Shown here in pieces: positions 1 to 5,421 of a stretch of 7,500 bases of DNA. Origin of the DNA: Gammaproteobacteria bacterium (GTDB taxonomy: Bacteria; Pseudomonadota; Gammaproteobacteria; UBA6429; Thiohalophilaceae); the NCBI GenBank assembly GCA_011052165.1, contig DRJN01000118.1, positions 1 to 7,500 of the forward strand, read 5' to 3'. The notes beneath the pieces are model-generated. The model was not told the DNA's origin and searched no databases. It worked only from the letters and a program-made list of their open reading frames with translations. Every line of letters begins with the position of its first letter. Within the stretch, counting starts at the first letter, position 1. Position numbers and translations under genes: made by a program.

Positions 1-117
1 CTGGTGGAATGCCGCCGGCTCATGCGCCTGCAGCAGGGCAGCCTGTGTTTTGAAGGCCTGCCGGAACAAATGCAGCATATGGCCGACATCAGCGGACTGA
101 CCGGCTTTCTGCAGTGA
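1..117 (+). CDS. mlaB: MlaB-like STAS protein, C-terminal fragment
   Basis: This is the last 38 codons of an open frame that enters from the left edge and ends at TGA 115-117. The visible residues read as the final strand and helices of a STAS domain, with a segment GSLCFEGLPEQMQHMADISG and a hydrophobic end GLTGFLQ. This resembles the C-terminus of MlaB, the small cytoplasmic STAS subunit that binds the MlaF ATPase in the MlaFEDB inner-membrane complex. That complex moves phospholipids between the inner and outer membranes and maintains outer-membrane asymmetry. The assignment rests heavily on context: mlaB is immediately followed by ibaG and murA in many gammaproteobacteria, as here. The fragment is too short to exclude another STAS protein, and no start or N-terminal half can be seen. 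Confidence 0.72.
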   Translation: MVECRRLMRLQQGSLCFEGLPEQMQHMADISGLTGFLQ

Positions 118-124
118 AATTAGC

Positions 125-144
125 GCCCGTCCATCAAGATGGGC
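125..144 (+). other. Short hairpin just after the mlaB stop
   Basis: GCCCGTC at 125-131 pairs with GATGGGC at 138-144, with one G-T wobble and a six-base loop CATCAA. It starts 7 bases after the mlaB stop codon, where a transcript end would be expected. It is not followed by a T-run (the next bases are TATTCACG), so it is not a classical intrinsic terminator. It could stabilise a 3' end or act with Rho. The function is inferred. Confidence 0.3.
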
Positions 145-147
145 TAT

Positions 148-173
148 TCACGCAAAGGCGCAGGGAGCAAGGA
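148..173. repeat. Partial ACGCAAAG-type repeat
   Basis: The bases CACGCAAAGGCGCAGGGAGC (149-168) and what follows resemble one arm of the repeat found at 4050-4124 in the hisD-hisC junction, which is built of degenerate eight-base ACGCAAAG units. No matching second arm is visible nearby, so this would be a half or decayed copy. The similarity is short and could be coincidental. Confidence 0.35.
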
Positions 174-202
174 AAAAACTATTGATAATCAAAACCATGC
201 AA

Positions 203-238
203 TCTCCACAGAAATTTTCGTCTCCACAGAAATTTCCG
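203..238. repeat. 18-base tandem duplication
   Basis: Two adjacent 18-base units at 203-220 and 221-238 both begin TCTCCACAGAAATT and end TTCG or TCCG, differing at one base. Each holds an A/T palindrome core around AAATTT. The pair abuts the palindromic repeat at 239-262 and may be part of the same composite element. Confidence 0.8.
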
Positions 239-262
239 TTCGTCCTGAGCCTGTCGAAGGAC
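239..262. repeat. Interspersed palindromic repeat (RPEPVEG type)
   Basis: The segment contains CCTGAGCCTGTCGAAGG flanked by GTCCT (242-246) and AGGAC (258-262), which can pair as a short imperfect stem. From general knowledge, this is a very widespread intergenic repeat in Proteobacteria. It is recognisable by the spurious peptides it produces when translated, VRPEPVEG on one strand and LSFDRLRTNG on the other, and both are present here. It is probably a REP-like non-autonomous element. I see one copy in this window. Confidence 0.7.
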
Positions 263-438
263 AAGCAGATTATAAACACCCAATTTTCAGTGTTTCCGTG
301 CTCATTGGTGGACTTTTCTCTTATCCTTTTGATTTTGAATATTATTTCGTAGGGATGCCTCATATTTGGAACGCCTGCTTAGCCGGAATTTCGTCAGCAC
401 AGTCGTCTTTTCCCTATCCGTTTCCCTCGCATACAGGC

Positions 439-444
439 TAAAAT
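439..444 (+). promoter_or_regulatory. Possible -10 element for ibaG-murA
   Basis: TAAAAT lies 36 bases before the ibaG start codon and matches the sigma-70 -10 consensus at five of six positions. There is no good -35 hexamer at the expected distance, so this is a weak prediction. A promoter here would make sense, because the gap above it carries a hairpin and repeats that would separate ibaG from mla transcription. Confidence 0.3.
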
Positions 445-479
445 ACGCGCCCGTCTATTCCAGCAAAGGGTGTATGTGA

Positions 480-734
480 ATGAATCCCGAAGAAGTAAAA
501 AAACTCATCGAGGCCGGCCTGCCGGATTGTGATATCACCGTAACAGGGGATGGCAGTCACTTTGATACCATCGTTGTCGGTGAGGTATTTGCCGGTCTTT
601 CCCCGGTAAAAAAACAGCAACTGGTTTATGCCACCGTGGCGGACCGAATCACCAGTGGTCAAATGCACGCCCTGTCGATTAAAACCTATACTCCGGATGA
701 GTGGGCCACGGCCCGTAAGTTGCAAATCTCCTGA
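480..734 (+). CDS. ibaG: BolA-like protein IbaG
   Basis: This 84-residue protein is a complete BolA/IbaG-family member of normal length. It shows the family pattern VTGDGSHFDTIVVGEVFAG (about residues 21-39), then SPVKKQQLVYATVADRI (41-57) and the C-terminal HALSIKTYTPDEWA (63-76). The conserved His in HALSIKT is a known iron-sulfur ligand in BolA-glutaredoxin complexes. The family works with monothiol glutaredoxins in iron-sulfur handling, and ibaG in E. coli is linked to acid stress. ATG 480 is favoured because AAAGGG at 465-470 sits 9 bases upstream and the next in-frame ATG upstream (474) is followed at once by TGA. The stop overlaps the murA start by one base, so the two are probably translated together. 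The ibaG-murA pairing is conserved in gammaproteobacteria. Confidence 0.95.
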   Translation: MNPEEVKKLIEAGLPDCDITVTGDGSHFDTIVVGEVFAGLSPVKKQQLVYATVADRITSGQMHALSIKTYTPDEWATARKLQIS

Positions 735-1993
735 TGGACAAACTGCTCATTCATGGCGGCATTCCGCTACAGGGCGAGATCCGGATTTCAGGAGCCAAGA
801 ACGCCGCCCTGCCGATTATCGTTTCCACCCTGCTGGCCGATGAGCCGGTGACCATCTGCAACGTCCCGCACCTGCATGACATCACGACCACGATGGAGCT
901 GCTGGGGCGCATGGGGGTGCAGATCACCATCAATGAGAAAATGAGTGTGGAGGTGGATTCCCGAACTATCAGGGAGCTGGTCGCCCCTTACGAACTGGTG
1001 AAGACCATGCGCGCCTCGATCCTGGTGCTGGGGCCGCTGCTGGCCCGCCACGGCCAGGCCGAAGTTTCGCTGCCCGGTGGTTGTGCCATTGGCTCGCGGC
1101 CGGTAGATCTGCACATTCGCGGACTGGAAGCCATGGGCGCGGAGATCAGCGTTGAAAACGGCTATATTAAGGCGCGCTGCCAGCGCCTGAAAGGGACCAA
1201 GCTGGTAATGGATCTGGTGACGGTAACCGGTACCGAGAATTTGATGATGGCGGCCACGCTGGCCGAGGGCGTCACTATTATCGAAAATGCCGCGCGAGAG
1301 CCTGAGGTAGTGGATCTGGCCGACTGCCTCAACAGCATGGGCGCGAAAATTTCCGGTGCCGGCACTGGCACCATCAAGATTGAAGGGGAGGAACGCCTGG
1401 GCGGCACTCATTATAAAGTGTTACCGGATCGAATCGAAACCGGCACCTTCCTGGTGGCAGCGGCGATTACCGGCGGCAAGATCAAGCTTAAGGACACCGC
1501 CCCGGACTTACTCGATGCGGTGCTGGCCAAGTTGCAGGAAGCCGGTGCGGATATTGAAATCGGCCCGGACTGGATTAGCCTGGACATGCATGGGCGACGG
1601 CCCAAATCAGTGGATATTCGCACCGCCCCCTATCCGGCCTTTCCCACCGACATGCAGGCTCAGTTCACGGTGCTGAACGCACTGGCTACGGGTTCCTCGG
1701 CGATTACCGAAACGGTGTTTGAAAATCGCTTCATGCATGTGCAGGAGTTGCAGCGCATGGGAGCCAACATCAGCCTGAAAGGCAATACCGCGTTTGCCAC
1801 CGGCGTGGAGGGACTCAATGGCGCGCCGGTCATGGCCACCGATCTGCGGGCTTCGGCCAGCCTCGTGATTGCCGGGCTGATTGCCAGCGGCGAAACCGCA
1901 GTAGAACGCATTTACCACATCGATCGCGGTTATGAATGTATCGAAGAAAAGTTGCAACTACTGGGCGCACAAATTCGACGGGTACCCTCTTAA
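734..1993 (+). CDS. murA: UDP-N-acetylglucosamine 1-carboxyvinyltransferase
   Basis: This cytoplasmic enzyme transfers enolpyruvate from phosphoenolpyruvate to UDP-GlcNAc, the first committed step of peptidoglycan synthesis and the target of fosfomycin. At 419 residues it has the usual MurA length. Active-site features visible are SGAKNAALP with Lys22 and Asn23, KTMRASI with Arg93, the catalytic loop LPGGCAIGSRPVD with Cys117 (equivalent to E. coli Cys115) and Arg122, PAFPTDMQAQ with the catalytic Asp306, and HIDRGYE with Arg398 near the end. A Cys rather than Asp in the loop implies the normal fosfomycin-sensitive form. ATG 734 overlaps the ibaG stop (TGATG) and lacks a strong ribosome binding site, consistent with coupling to ibaG. 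A 103-base gap with a large inverted repeat separates it from hisG. Confidence 0.98.
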   Translation: MDKLLIHGGIPLQGEIRISGAKNAALPIIVSTLLADEPVTICNVPHLHDITTTMELLGRMGVQITINEKMSVEVDSRTIRELVAPYELVKTMRASILVLGPLLARHGQAEVSLPGGCAIGSRPVDLHIRGLEAMGAEISVENGYIKARCQRLKGTKLVMDLVTVTGTENLMMAATLAEGVTIIENAAREPEVVDLADCLNSMGAKISGAGTGTIKIEGEERLGGTHYKVLPDRIETGTFLVAAAITGGKIKLKDTAPDLLDAVLAKLQEAGADIEIGPDWISLDMHGRRPKSVDIRTAPYPAFPTDMQAQFTVLNALATGSSAITETVFENRFMHVQELQRMGANISLKGNTAFATGVEGLNGAPVMATDLRASASLVIAGLIASGETAVERIYHIDRGYECIEEKLQLLGAQIRRVPS

Positions 1994-2078
1994 TGTAGGT
2001 TGGGATGAGCGATAGCGAAGCCCAACAGATATGTGTCCTGAAATTGTTGGGCTTCGCTATCGCTCAGCCCAACCTACA
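1994..2078. repeat. 34-base inverted repeat between murA and hisG
   Basis: Arms at 1994-2027 and 2045-2078 are reverse complements over 34 bases with a single mismatch (A2005 opposite G2067), separated by a 17-base spacer. The left arm starts directly after the murA stop codon, and the right arm ends 18 bases before the hisG ATG. Each arm can also fold alone: GTTGGG/CCCAAC at 1999-2026, and GTTGGGCT/AGCCCAAC at 2046-2073. The unit therefore looks like two REP-like hairpins in tail-to-tail array. Sequences beginning GTAGGTTGGG are a common interspersed repeat in gammaproteobacteria, as far as I recall. There is no T-run after either arm, so it is not a standard intrinsic terminator. A folded transcript could protect the murA message or change hisG expression. 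Confidence 0.9.
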
Positions 2079-2096
2079 AATAATAAACCTGTAATC

Positions 2097-2729
2097 ATGA
2101 ATAATAATTTAACTATCGCGTTATCCAAAGGCCGTATTTTCAAGGAAACCCTGCCGCTGCTGAAACACGCGGGTATCGAGCCTGTGGATGATCTGGACAC
2201 TACGCGCAAGCTGATCCTGGATACCAATCGGGACGATGTGAAACTGGTGATTATTCGTGCTTCCGATGTGCCGACCTATGTGCAATACGGCGCGGCCGAT
2301 CTGGGCATTGCGGGCAAGGACGTGCTGATGGAACACGGCGGCGAGGGGATCTACGAACCGCTGGATCTGAAGATCGCCCGCTGCAAGCTGATGACCGCCG
2401 GTTTCAGAGACGCGCCACCGGTCAAGGGCCGTCTTCGGGTGGCCACTAAGTTTGTGAACTGCACGCGGCGTTATTTCGCTGAAAAAGGCCGCCAGGTTGA
2501 GGTGATCAAACTCTACGGGTCAATGGAGCTGGCACCGATTGCCGGTCTGGCTGACTGTATTGTGGATGTGGTGGATACGGGCAACACCCTGCGCGCCAAT
2601 GGGCTGGAACCCAAAGAACACATCGCCGACATCAGCTCGCGGTTAATAGTCAATCGTGCATCGATGAAAATGAAACATGAACGGGTCAAACAGTTTATTG
2701 ATCTGATGGCCGAGGCAGTCGAGAAATGA
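2097..2729 (+). CDS. hisG: ATP phosphoribosyltransferase, short form
   Basis: HisG catalyses the first step of histidine synthesis, joining ATP and PRPP to give phosphoribosyl-ATP. The protein is 210 residues, the short form that lacks the C-terminal histidine-binding domain of the roughly 300-residue enteric enzyme. Short HisG works in a complex with HisZ, a histidyl-tRNA synthetase paralogue that confers activity and feedback control. No hisZ lies in this window, so one is expected elsewhere. Visible motifs are LTIALSKGRIF at the N-terminus, AADLGIAGKDVL (67-78), and the PRPP-binding segment from ELAPIAGLAD (144-153) to VDTGNTL (159-165). ATG 2097 is chosen because the protein begins there with typical HisG sequence. 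An in-frame ATG at 2031 would translate through the inverted repeat and is unlikely. No clear Shine-Dalgarno precedes 2097. The stop overlaps hisD by four bases. Confidence 0.96.
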   Translation: MNNNLTIALSKGRIFKETLPLLKHAGIEPVDDLDTTRKLILDTNRDDVKLVIIRASDVPTYVQYGAADLGIAGKDVLMEHGGEGIYEPLDLKIARCKLMTAGFRDAPPVKGRLRVATKFVNCTRRYFAEKGRQVEVIKLYGSMELAPIAGLADCIVDVVDTGNTLRANGLEPKEHIADISSRLIVNRASMKMKHERVKQFIDLMAEAVEK

Positions 2730-4018
2730 AACAGCTTAATACAGATTCTGCCGATTTTTATACCGAGCTGGAAACCATGCTGGCCTGGGAAAGTGTGGCC
2801 GATGACAAGGTGCAGGCCACAGTAAAAGACATACTCAATGCCGTGCGCAGTCGCGGCGATGCGGCGGTGCTGGAATATACCAACCGTTTTGATCGCATGC
2901 AGATAGACGATTTTTCTGCGCTGGAACTGTCGCAGGCGCGACTTGAGACGGCGCTGGAAAATATTCCGCAGCAACAGGGCAGGGCGCTGGAAACCGCCGC
3001 CGAACGTCTGCGCAGTTATCATCAGCATCAGAAAATGCAGTCCTGGTCCTATACAGAAGAAGACGGCACCCTGCTGGGTCAGCAGATAACGGCACTGGAT
3101 CGCGTGGGCCTGTATGTCCCGGGCGGCAAGGCGACTTATCCATCATCCGTGTTGATGAATGCGATTCCGGCGCATGTAGCCGGGGTGGACGAGATCATTA
3201 TGGTGGTGCCGATGCCGGATGGCGAAGTGAACGAACTGGTGCTGGCGGCGGCGGCGATTGCCGGGGTCAACCGTGTATTCACTATTGGTGGTGCGCAGGC
3301 AGTTGCTGCCTTGGCCTATGGTACCGAAACAGTGCCGCAGGTGGACAAGATCGTTGGCCCCGGTAATATTTATGTCGCCGCCGCCAAGTCGATGGTCTTT
3401 GGCCGGGTGGGCATCGATATGATAGCCGGGCCGTCTGAAATTCTGGTGATCTGTGATGGCAAAACCGATCCCGACTGGATCGCCATGGATCTGTTTTCCC
3501 AGGCCGAACATGATCAAGACGCGCAGTCCATTCTGCTCTCGCCGGATGCGGATTTCCTGCAAAGAGTGAAAGCCAGCATCGACAGGCTGCTGCCGGAAAT
3601 GGAGCGCCGGAAAATTATCGAAGCCTCATTGAATGCGCGGGGCGTGTTGATCGAAGTGCGGGATCTGGATGAAGCGATCGAGGTAGCCAATTACATTGCC
3701 CCCGAACATCTGGAATTATCGGTAGAAAACCCGCAGGCGCTGGCGGAGAATGTTCGTCATGCCGGGGCTATTTTCATGGGCCGCTACACGGCCGAAGCGC
3801 TGGGTGATTATTGCGCCGGACCCAACCATGTGTTGCCGACTTCACGCACCGCCCGCTTCAGTTCGCCTCTGGGTGTCTATGATTTTCAGAAACGTTCGAG
3901 CCTGATCATGTGCTCAGCCGAGGGTGCGTCTGAGCTGGGCAAAACGGCCTCGGTACTGGCTCGCGGCGAGAGTCTCACCGCCCACGCCCGCTCGGCCGAA
4001 TACCGCATCAAGAAGTGA
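2726..4018 (+). CDS. hisD: Histidinol dehydrogenase
   Basis: HisD is the zinc- and NAD-dependent enzyme that oxidises L-histidinol to L-histidine in two steps, the last reactions of the pathway. At 430 residues it has the family length. Conserved segments include GLYVPGGKATYPSS (128-141), TIGGAQAVAALAYGT (186-200), DKIVGPGNIYV (207-217) and DMIAGPSEIL (231-240). Zinc ligands are expected at Gln259 and His262 (FSQAEHD), Asp361 (GDYCAGPNH) and His420 (LTAHARS). The catalytic pair Glu327-His328 lies in IAPEHLE. All are present, so the enzyme should be active. The ATG overlaps the hisG stop as ATGA, indicating coupled translation. Confidence 0.98.
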   Translation: MKQLNTDSADFYTELETMLAWESVADDKVQATVKDILNAVRSRGDAAVLEYTNRFDRMQIDDFSALELSQARLETALENIPQQQGRALETAAERLRSYHQHQKMQSWSYTEEDGTLLGQQITALDRVGLYVPGGKATYPSSVLMNAIPAHVAGVDEIIMVVPMPDGEVNELVLAAAAIAGVNRVFTIGGAQAVAALAYGTETVPQVDKIVGPGNIYVAAAKSMVFGRVGIDMIAGPSEILVICDGKTDPDWIAMDLFSQAEHDQDAQSILLSPDADFLQRVKASIDRLLPEMERRKIIEASLNARGVLIEVRDLDEAIEVANYIAPEHLELSVENPQALAENVRHAGAIFMGRYTAEALGDYCAGPNHVLPTSRTARFSSPLGVYDFQKRSSLIMCSAEGASELGKTASVLARGESLTAHARSAEYRIKK

Positions 4019-4031
4019 GATATTTTGTGTT

Positions 4032-5210
4032 GTGAGCAAAAAGAGTATTAACGCAAAGACGCAAAGACGCGAAGAAGGCAAAGAAATTCAAGTTAAACCT
4101 TTGCGATCTTCGCCTCTTTGCGTTGAAGAGCAGATCGTCAGCCGCTGGATTCGGCCCCAAATCCGCAAGCTGTCGGCCTACCCTGTGCCGGATGCCTCAG
4201 GTCTGATTAAACTCGATGCGATGGAAAACCCCTATCACTGGCCGCAGGATAAAATCGATCAGTGGCTGGAATTATTACGCAGTGCCGAGCTGAACCGCTA
4301 TCCCGATCCCCATGCCCGGCGGCTTAAAGATCGCCTGCGCGAAGTTATGGCGGTGCCGGCTGATGCGGCCATGCTGCTGGGCAACGGCTCCGATGAAATC
4401 ATCCAGATGATCATCATGGCTGTGAGCGGCGAAGGCCGTAGCGTGTTGTCGGTCGATCCAGGCTTTGTCATGTACCGCATGATTGCCGACTTTTGCGGCA
4501 TGGACTATATCGGCGTGCCCCTGCGAGAGGATTTTTCGCTGGATGCCGAAGCCGTGCTGGCGTCGATCGAACAGCATCAACCGGCCGTGGTATTTCTGGC
4601 CTACCCCAACAACCCCACCGGCAATCTGTTTGAGCGGGCAGACATGCTGCGGGTTATTGAGGCAGCGCCGGGCATCGTGGTGGTGGATGAGGCCTACCAT
4701 GCCTTTGCCGAGGACAGCTTCATGCCCCTGCTGGGGGAGTATGAGAATCTTTTACTCATGCGCACGGTCTCGAAGATGGGACTCGCCGGGCTGCGTCTGG
4801 GCATGCTGGCCGGTGCGCGGCAATGGCTGGATGAGTTCGACAAGGTACGCCTGCCCTATAATATTAACATCCTGACCCAGCTCAGTGCCGGATTTGCCCT
4901 GCAACATGCCGCCATGCTGGCTGCGCAGACTCAACAGATCAAGCAGGATCGGACTAAACTTTATGCCCGGATGCAGGCGCTGGATGCGCTGAGAGTTTTC
5001 CCCAGCCAGGCCAATTTTATTCTTTTCCGGGTACCGGCGGGCAAGACCGCCAGCGTATTCGAAGGATTGAAAACCGAAGGCATCCTGATAAAAAACATGG
5101 ACAAAGCGGGGCCGCTGTTGCGCGACTGCCTGCGAGTGACCGTCGGTACAGCCGAAGAAAACGCTGCTTTTTTACAGGCGTTGGCGAGAATTAACCTGCC
5201 CCGGTCCTGA
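4032..5210 (+). CDS. hisC: Histidinol-phosphate aminotransferase
   Basis: HisC is a PLP-dependent class I/II aminotransferase that converts imidazole-acetol phosphate and glutamate to histidinol phosphate and 2-oxoglutarate. Counting from GTG 4032 (392 residues), the motifs are MENPY near residue 64, NRYPDPHARRLKDRL (about 88-102), LLGNGSDEII (115-124), YPNNPTG with Asn195, VVVDEAYHAF with Asp219 and Tyr222, TVSKMGLAGLRLG with the PLP-binding Lys248, and LRVTVGT with Arg368 near the end. The start is uncertain. Homology to HisC begins only around 4134-4150. No ATG in frame lies between the hisD stop and the conserved AMENPY region. GTG 4032 is the first usable start, 13 bases after hisD, and TTG 4101 is another. 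With GTG 4032, about 34 extra N-terminal residues are encoded by a palindromic repeat. Function is sure, start is not. Confidence 0.93.
   Translation: MSKKSINAKTQRREEGKEIQVKPLRSSPLCVEEQIVSRWIRPQIRKLSAYPVPDASGLIKLDAMENPYHWPQDKIDQWLELLRSAELNRYPDPHARRLKDRLREVMAVPADAAMLLGNGSDEIIQMIIMAVSGEGRSVLSVDPGFVMYRMIADFCGMDYIGVPLREDFSLDAEAVLASIEQHQPAVVFLAYPNNPTGNLFERADMLRVIEAAPGIVVVDEAYHAFAEDSFMPLLGEYENLLLMRTVSKMGLAGLRLGMLAGARQWLDEFDKVRLPYNINILTQLSAGFALQHAAMLAAQTQQIKQDRTKLYARMQALDALRVFPSQANFILFRVPAGKTASVFEGLKTEGILIKNMDKAGPLLRDCLRVTVGTAEENAAFLQALARINLPRS
4050..4124. repeat. ACGCAAAG-unit inverted repeat at the hisC start
   Basis: The left arm (4050-4083) is four degenerate units: AACGCAAAG, ACGCAAAG, ACGCGAAG and AAGGCAAAG. 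The right arm (4098-4124) is about three complementary units, CTTTGCG, TCTTCGCC and TCTTTGCGTT, so the two can pair as a long imperfect hairpin across a 14-base spacer. Repeats of this kind are widespread in bacterial intergenic regions and give rise to the spurious peptide NAKTQRREE, which is readable here. This copy sits inside the likely hisC coding region and keeps its frame open. Confidence 0.8.
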
Positions 5211-5421
5211 TTCCCACTATGCCCTCCCAGACAGCACCCTCGCTCCTCGTGTCGGCGACCGAAGGAAGTGCCTGTGGTGCACAAAACCCGTTCCCAACCG
5301 GGCCAGGTTTAATTTTTCCAGAAGCCCCTTTTTTGTTTATCCCTTTGTTTTCCTGAAGAATATTTTCCCTATTTGTACTACACTTTGTCGATTACCATGT
5401 TTATCGATAGGGCATAGACAG
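5211..5421. other. Gap between hisC and the GGDEF-EAL gene
   Basis: These 211 bases contain no gene. The first half is GC-rich and holds a small hairpin at 5244-5266 (TCCT/AGGA outside TCGG/CCGA, with a four-base bulge). The middle has a possible weak terminator. The second half (from about 5311) is T-rich and AT-rich, as expected of a promoter region, but I see no convincing -35/-10 pair. A TCGAT/ATCGA pair flanks the bases 5388-5407, shortly before the start codon. A ribosome binding site TAGGG at 5408-5412 serves the downstream gene. Confidence 0.5.
5284..5317 (+). terminator. Possible weak terminator after hisC
   Basis: AAACC at 5284-5288 pairs with GGTTT at 5306-5310, enclosing a CCC/GGG inner stem with an AACC loop (5293-5302), and is followed by AA and five T residues. 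The two stems are separated by an internal loop, so the hairpin is weak. An alternative four-pair stem GGGC/GCCC (5300-5327) is followed closely by six T residues at 5329-5334. Either would end the histidine operon before the separately regulated signalling gene. Confidence 0.3.

Larger units (their letters stand above)
118..479. other. Repeat-bearing gap between mlaB and ibaG
   Basis: This stretch of 362 bases has no convincing gene. It is more AT-rich than its neighbours and carries, in order, a short hairpin, a fragment resembling the ACGCAAAG repeat, an 18-base tandem duplication, a CCTGAGCCTGTCGAAGG-type palindromic repeat, an AT-rich stretch, and a possible -10 element just before ibaG. 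A plus-strand frame at 139-441 and a minus-strand frame at 148-363 are open, but their peptides come from the repeats (for example VRPEPVEG) and are best treated as spurious. The gap probably separates mla transcripts from those of ibaG-murA. Confidence 0.7.

Noticed and set aside
139..441. A 100-codon plus-strand open frame, and a 71-codon minus-strand frame at 148-363, in the mlaB-ibaG gap.
   Set aside because: Both read through interspersed repeats and yield the typical spurious peptides (VRPEPVEG, LSFDRLRTNG). They have no ribosome binding site and no recognisable domain.
1994..2078. The murA-hisG inverted repeat as a Rho-independent terminator.
   Set aside because: No run of T follows either arm in either direction, and the downstream his genes need transcription.
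2031..2096. Upstream in-frame ATG that would add 22 residues to HisG.
   Set aside because: The extension is encoded by the spacer and right arm of the inverted repeat. Family sequence begins at ATG 2097 with the usual LTIALSKGRIF.
2031..2099. A histidine leader-peptide attenuator before hisG.
   Set aside because: No short frame with a run of His codons occurs in the gap, and there is no terminator/antiterminator pair with a T-run.
3924..4031. ATG 3924 as the hisC start, overlapping hisD by 95 bases.
   Set aside because: The extra residues are an out-of-frame reading of the conserved hisD 3' end and have no resemblance to HisC.
5261..5310. A cyclic-di-GMP (GEMM) riboswitch before the GGDEF-EAL gene, suggested by GTGCACAAAACC.
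   Set aside because: The conserved GEMM core, GNRA loop and second stem are not present. The similarity is a few bases only.
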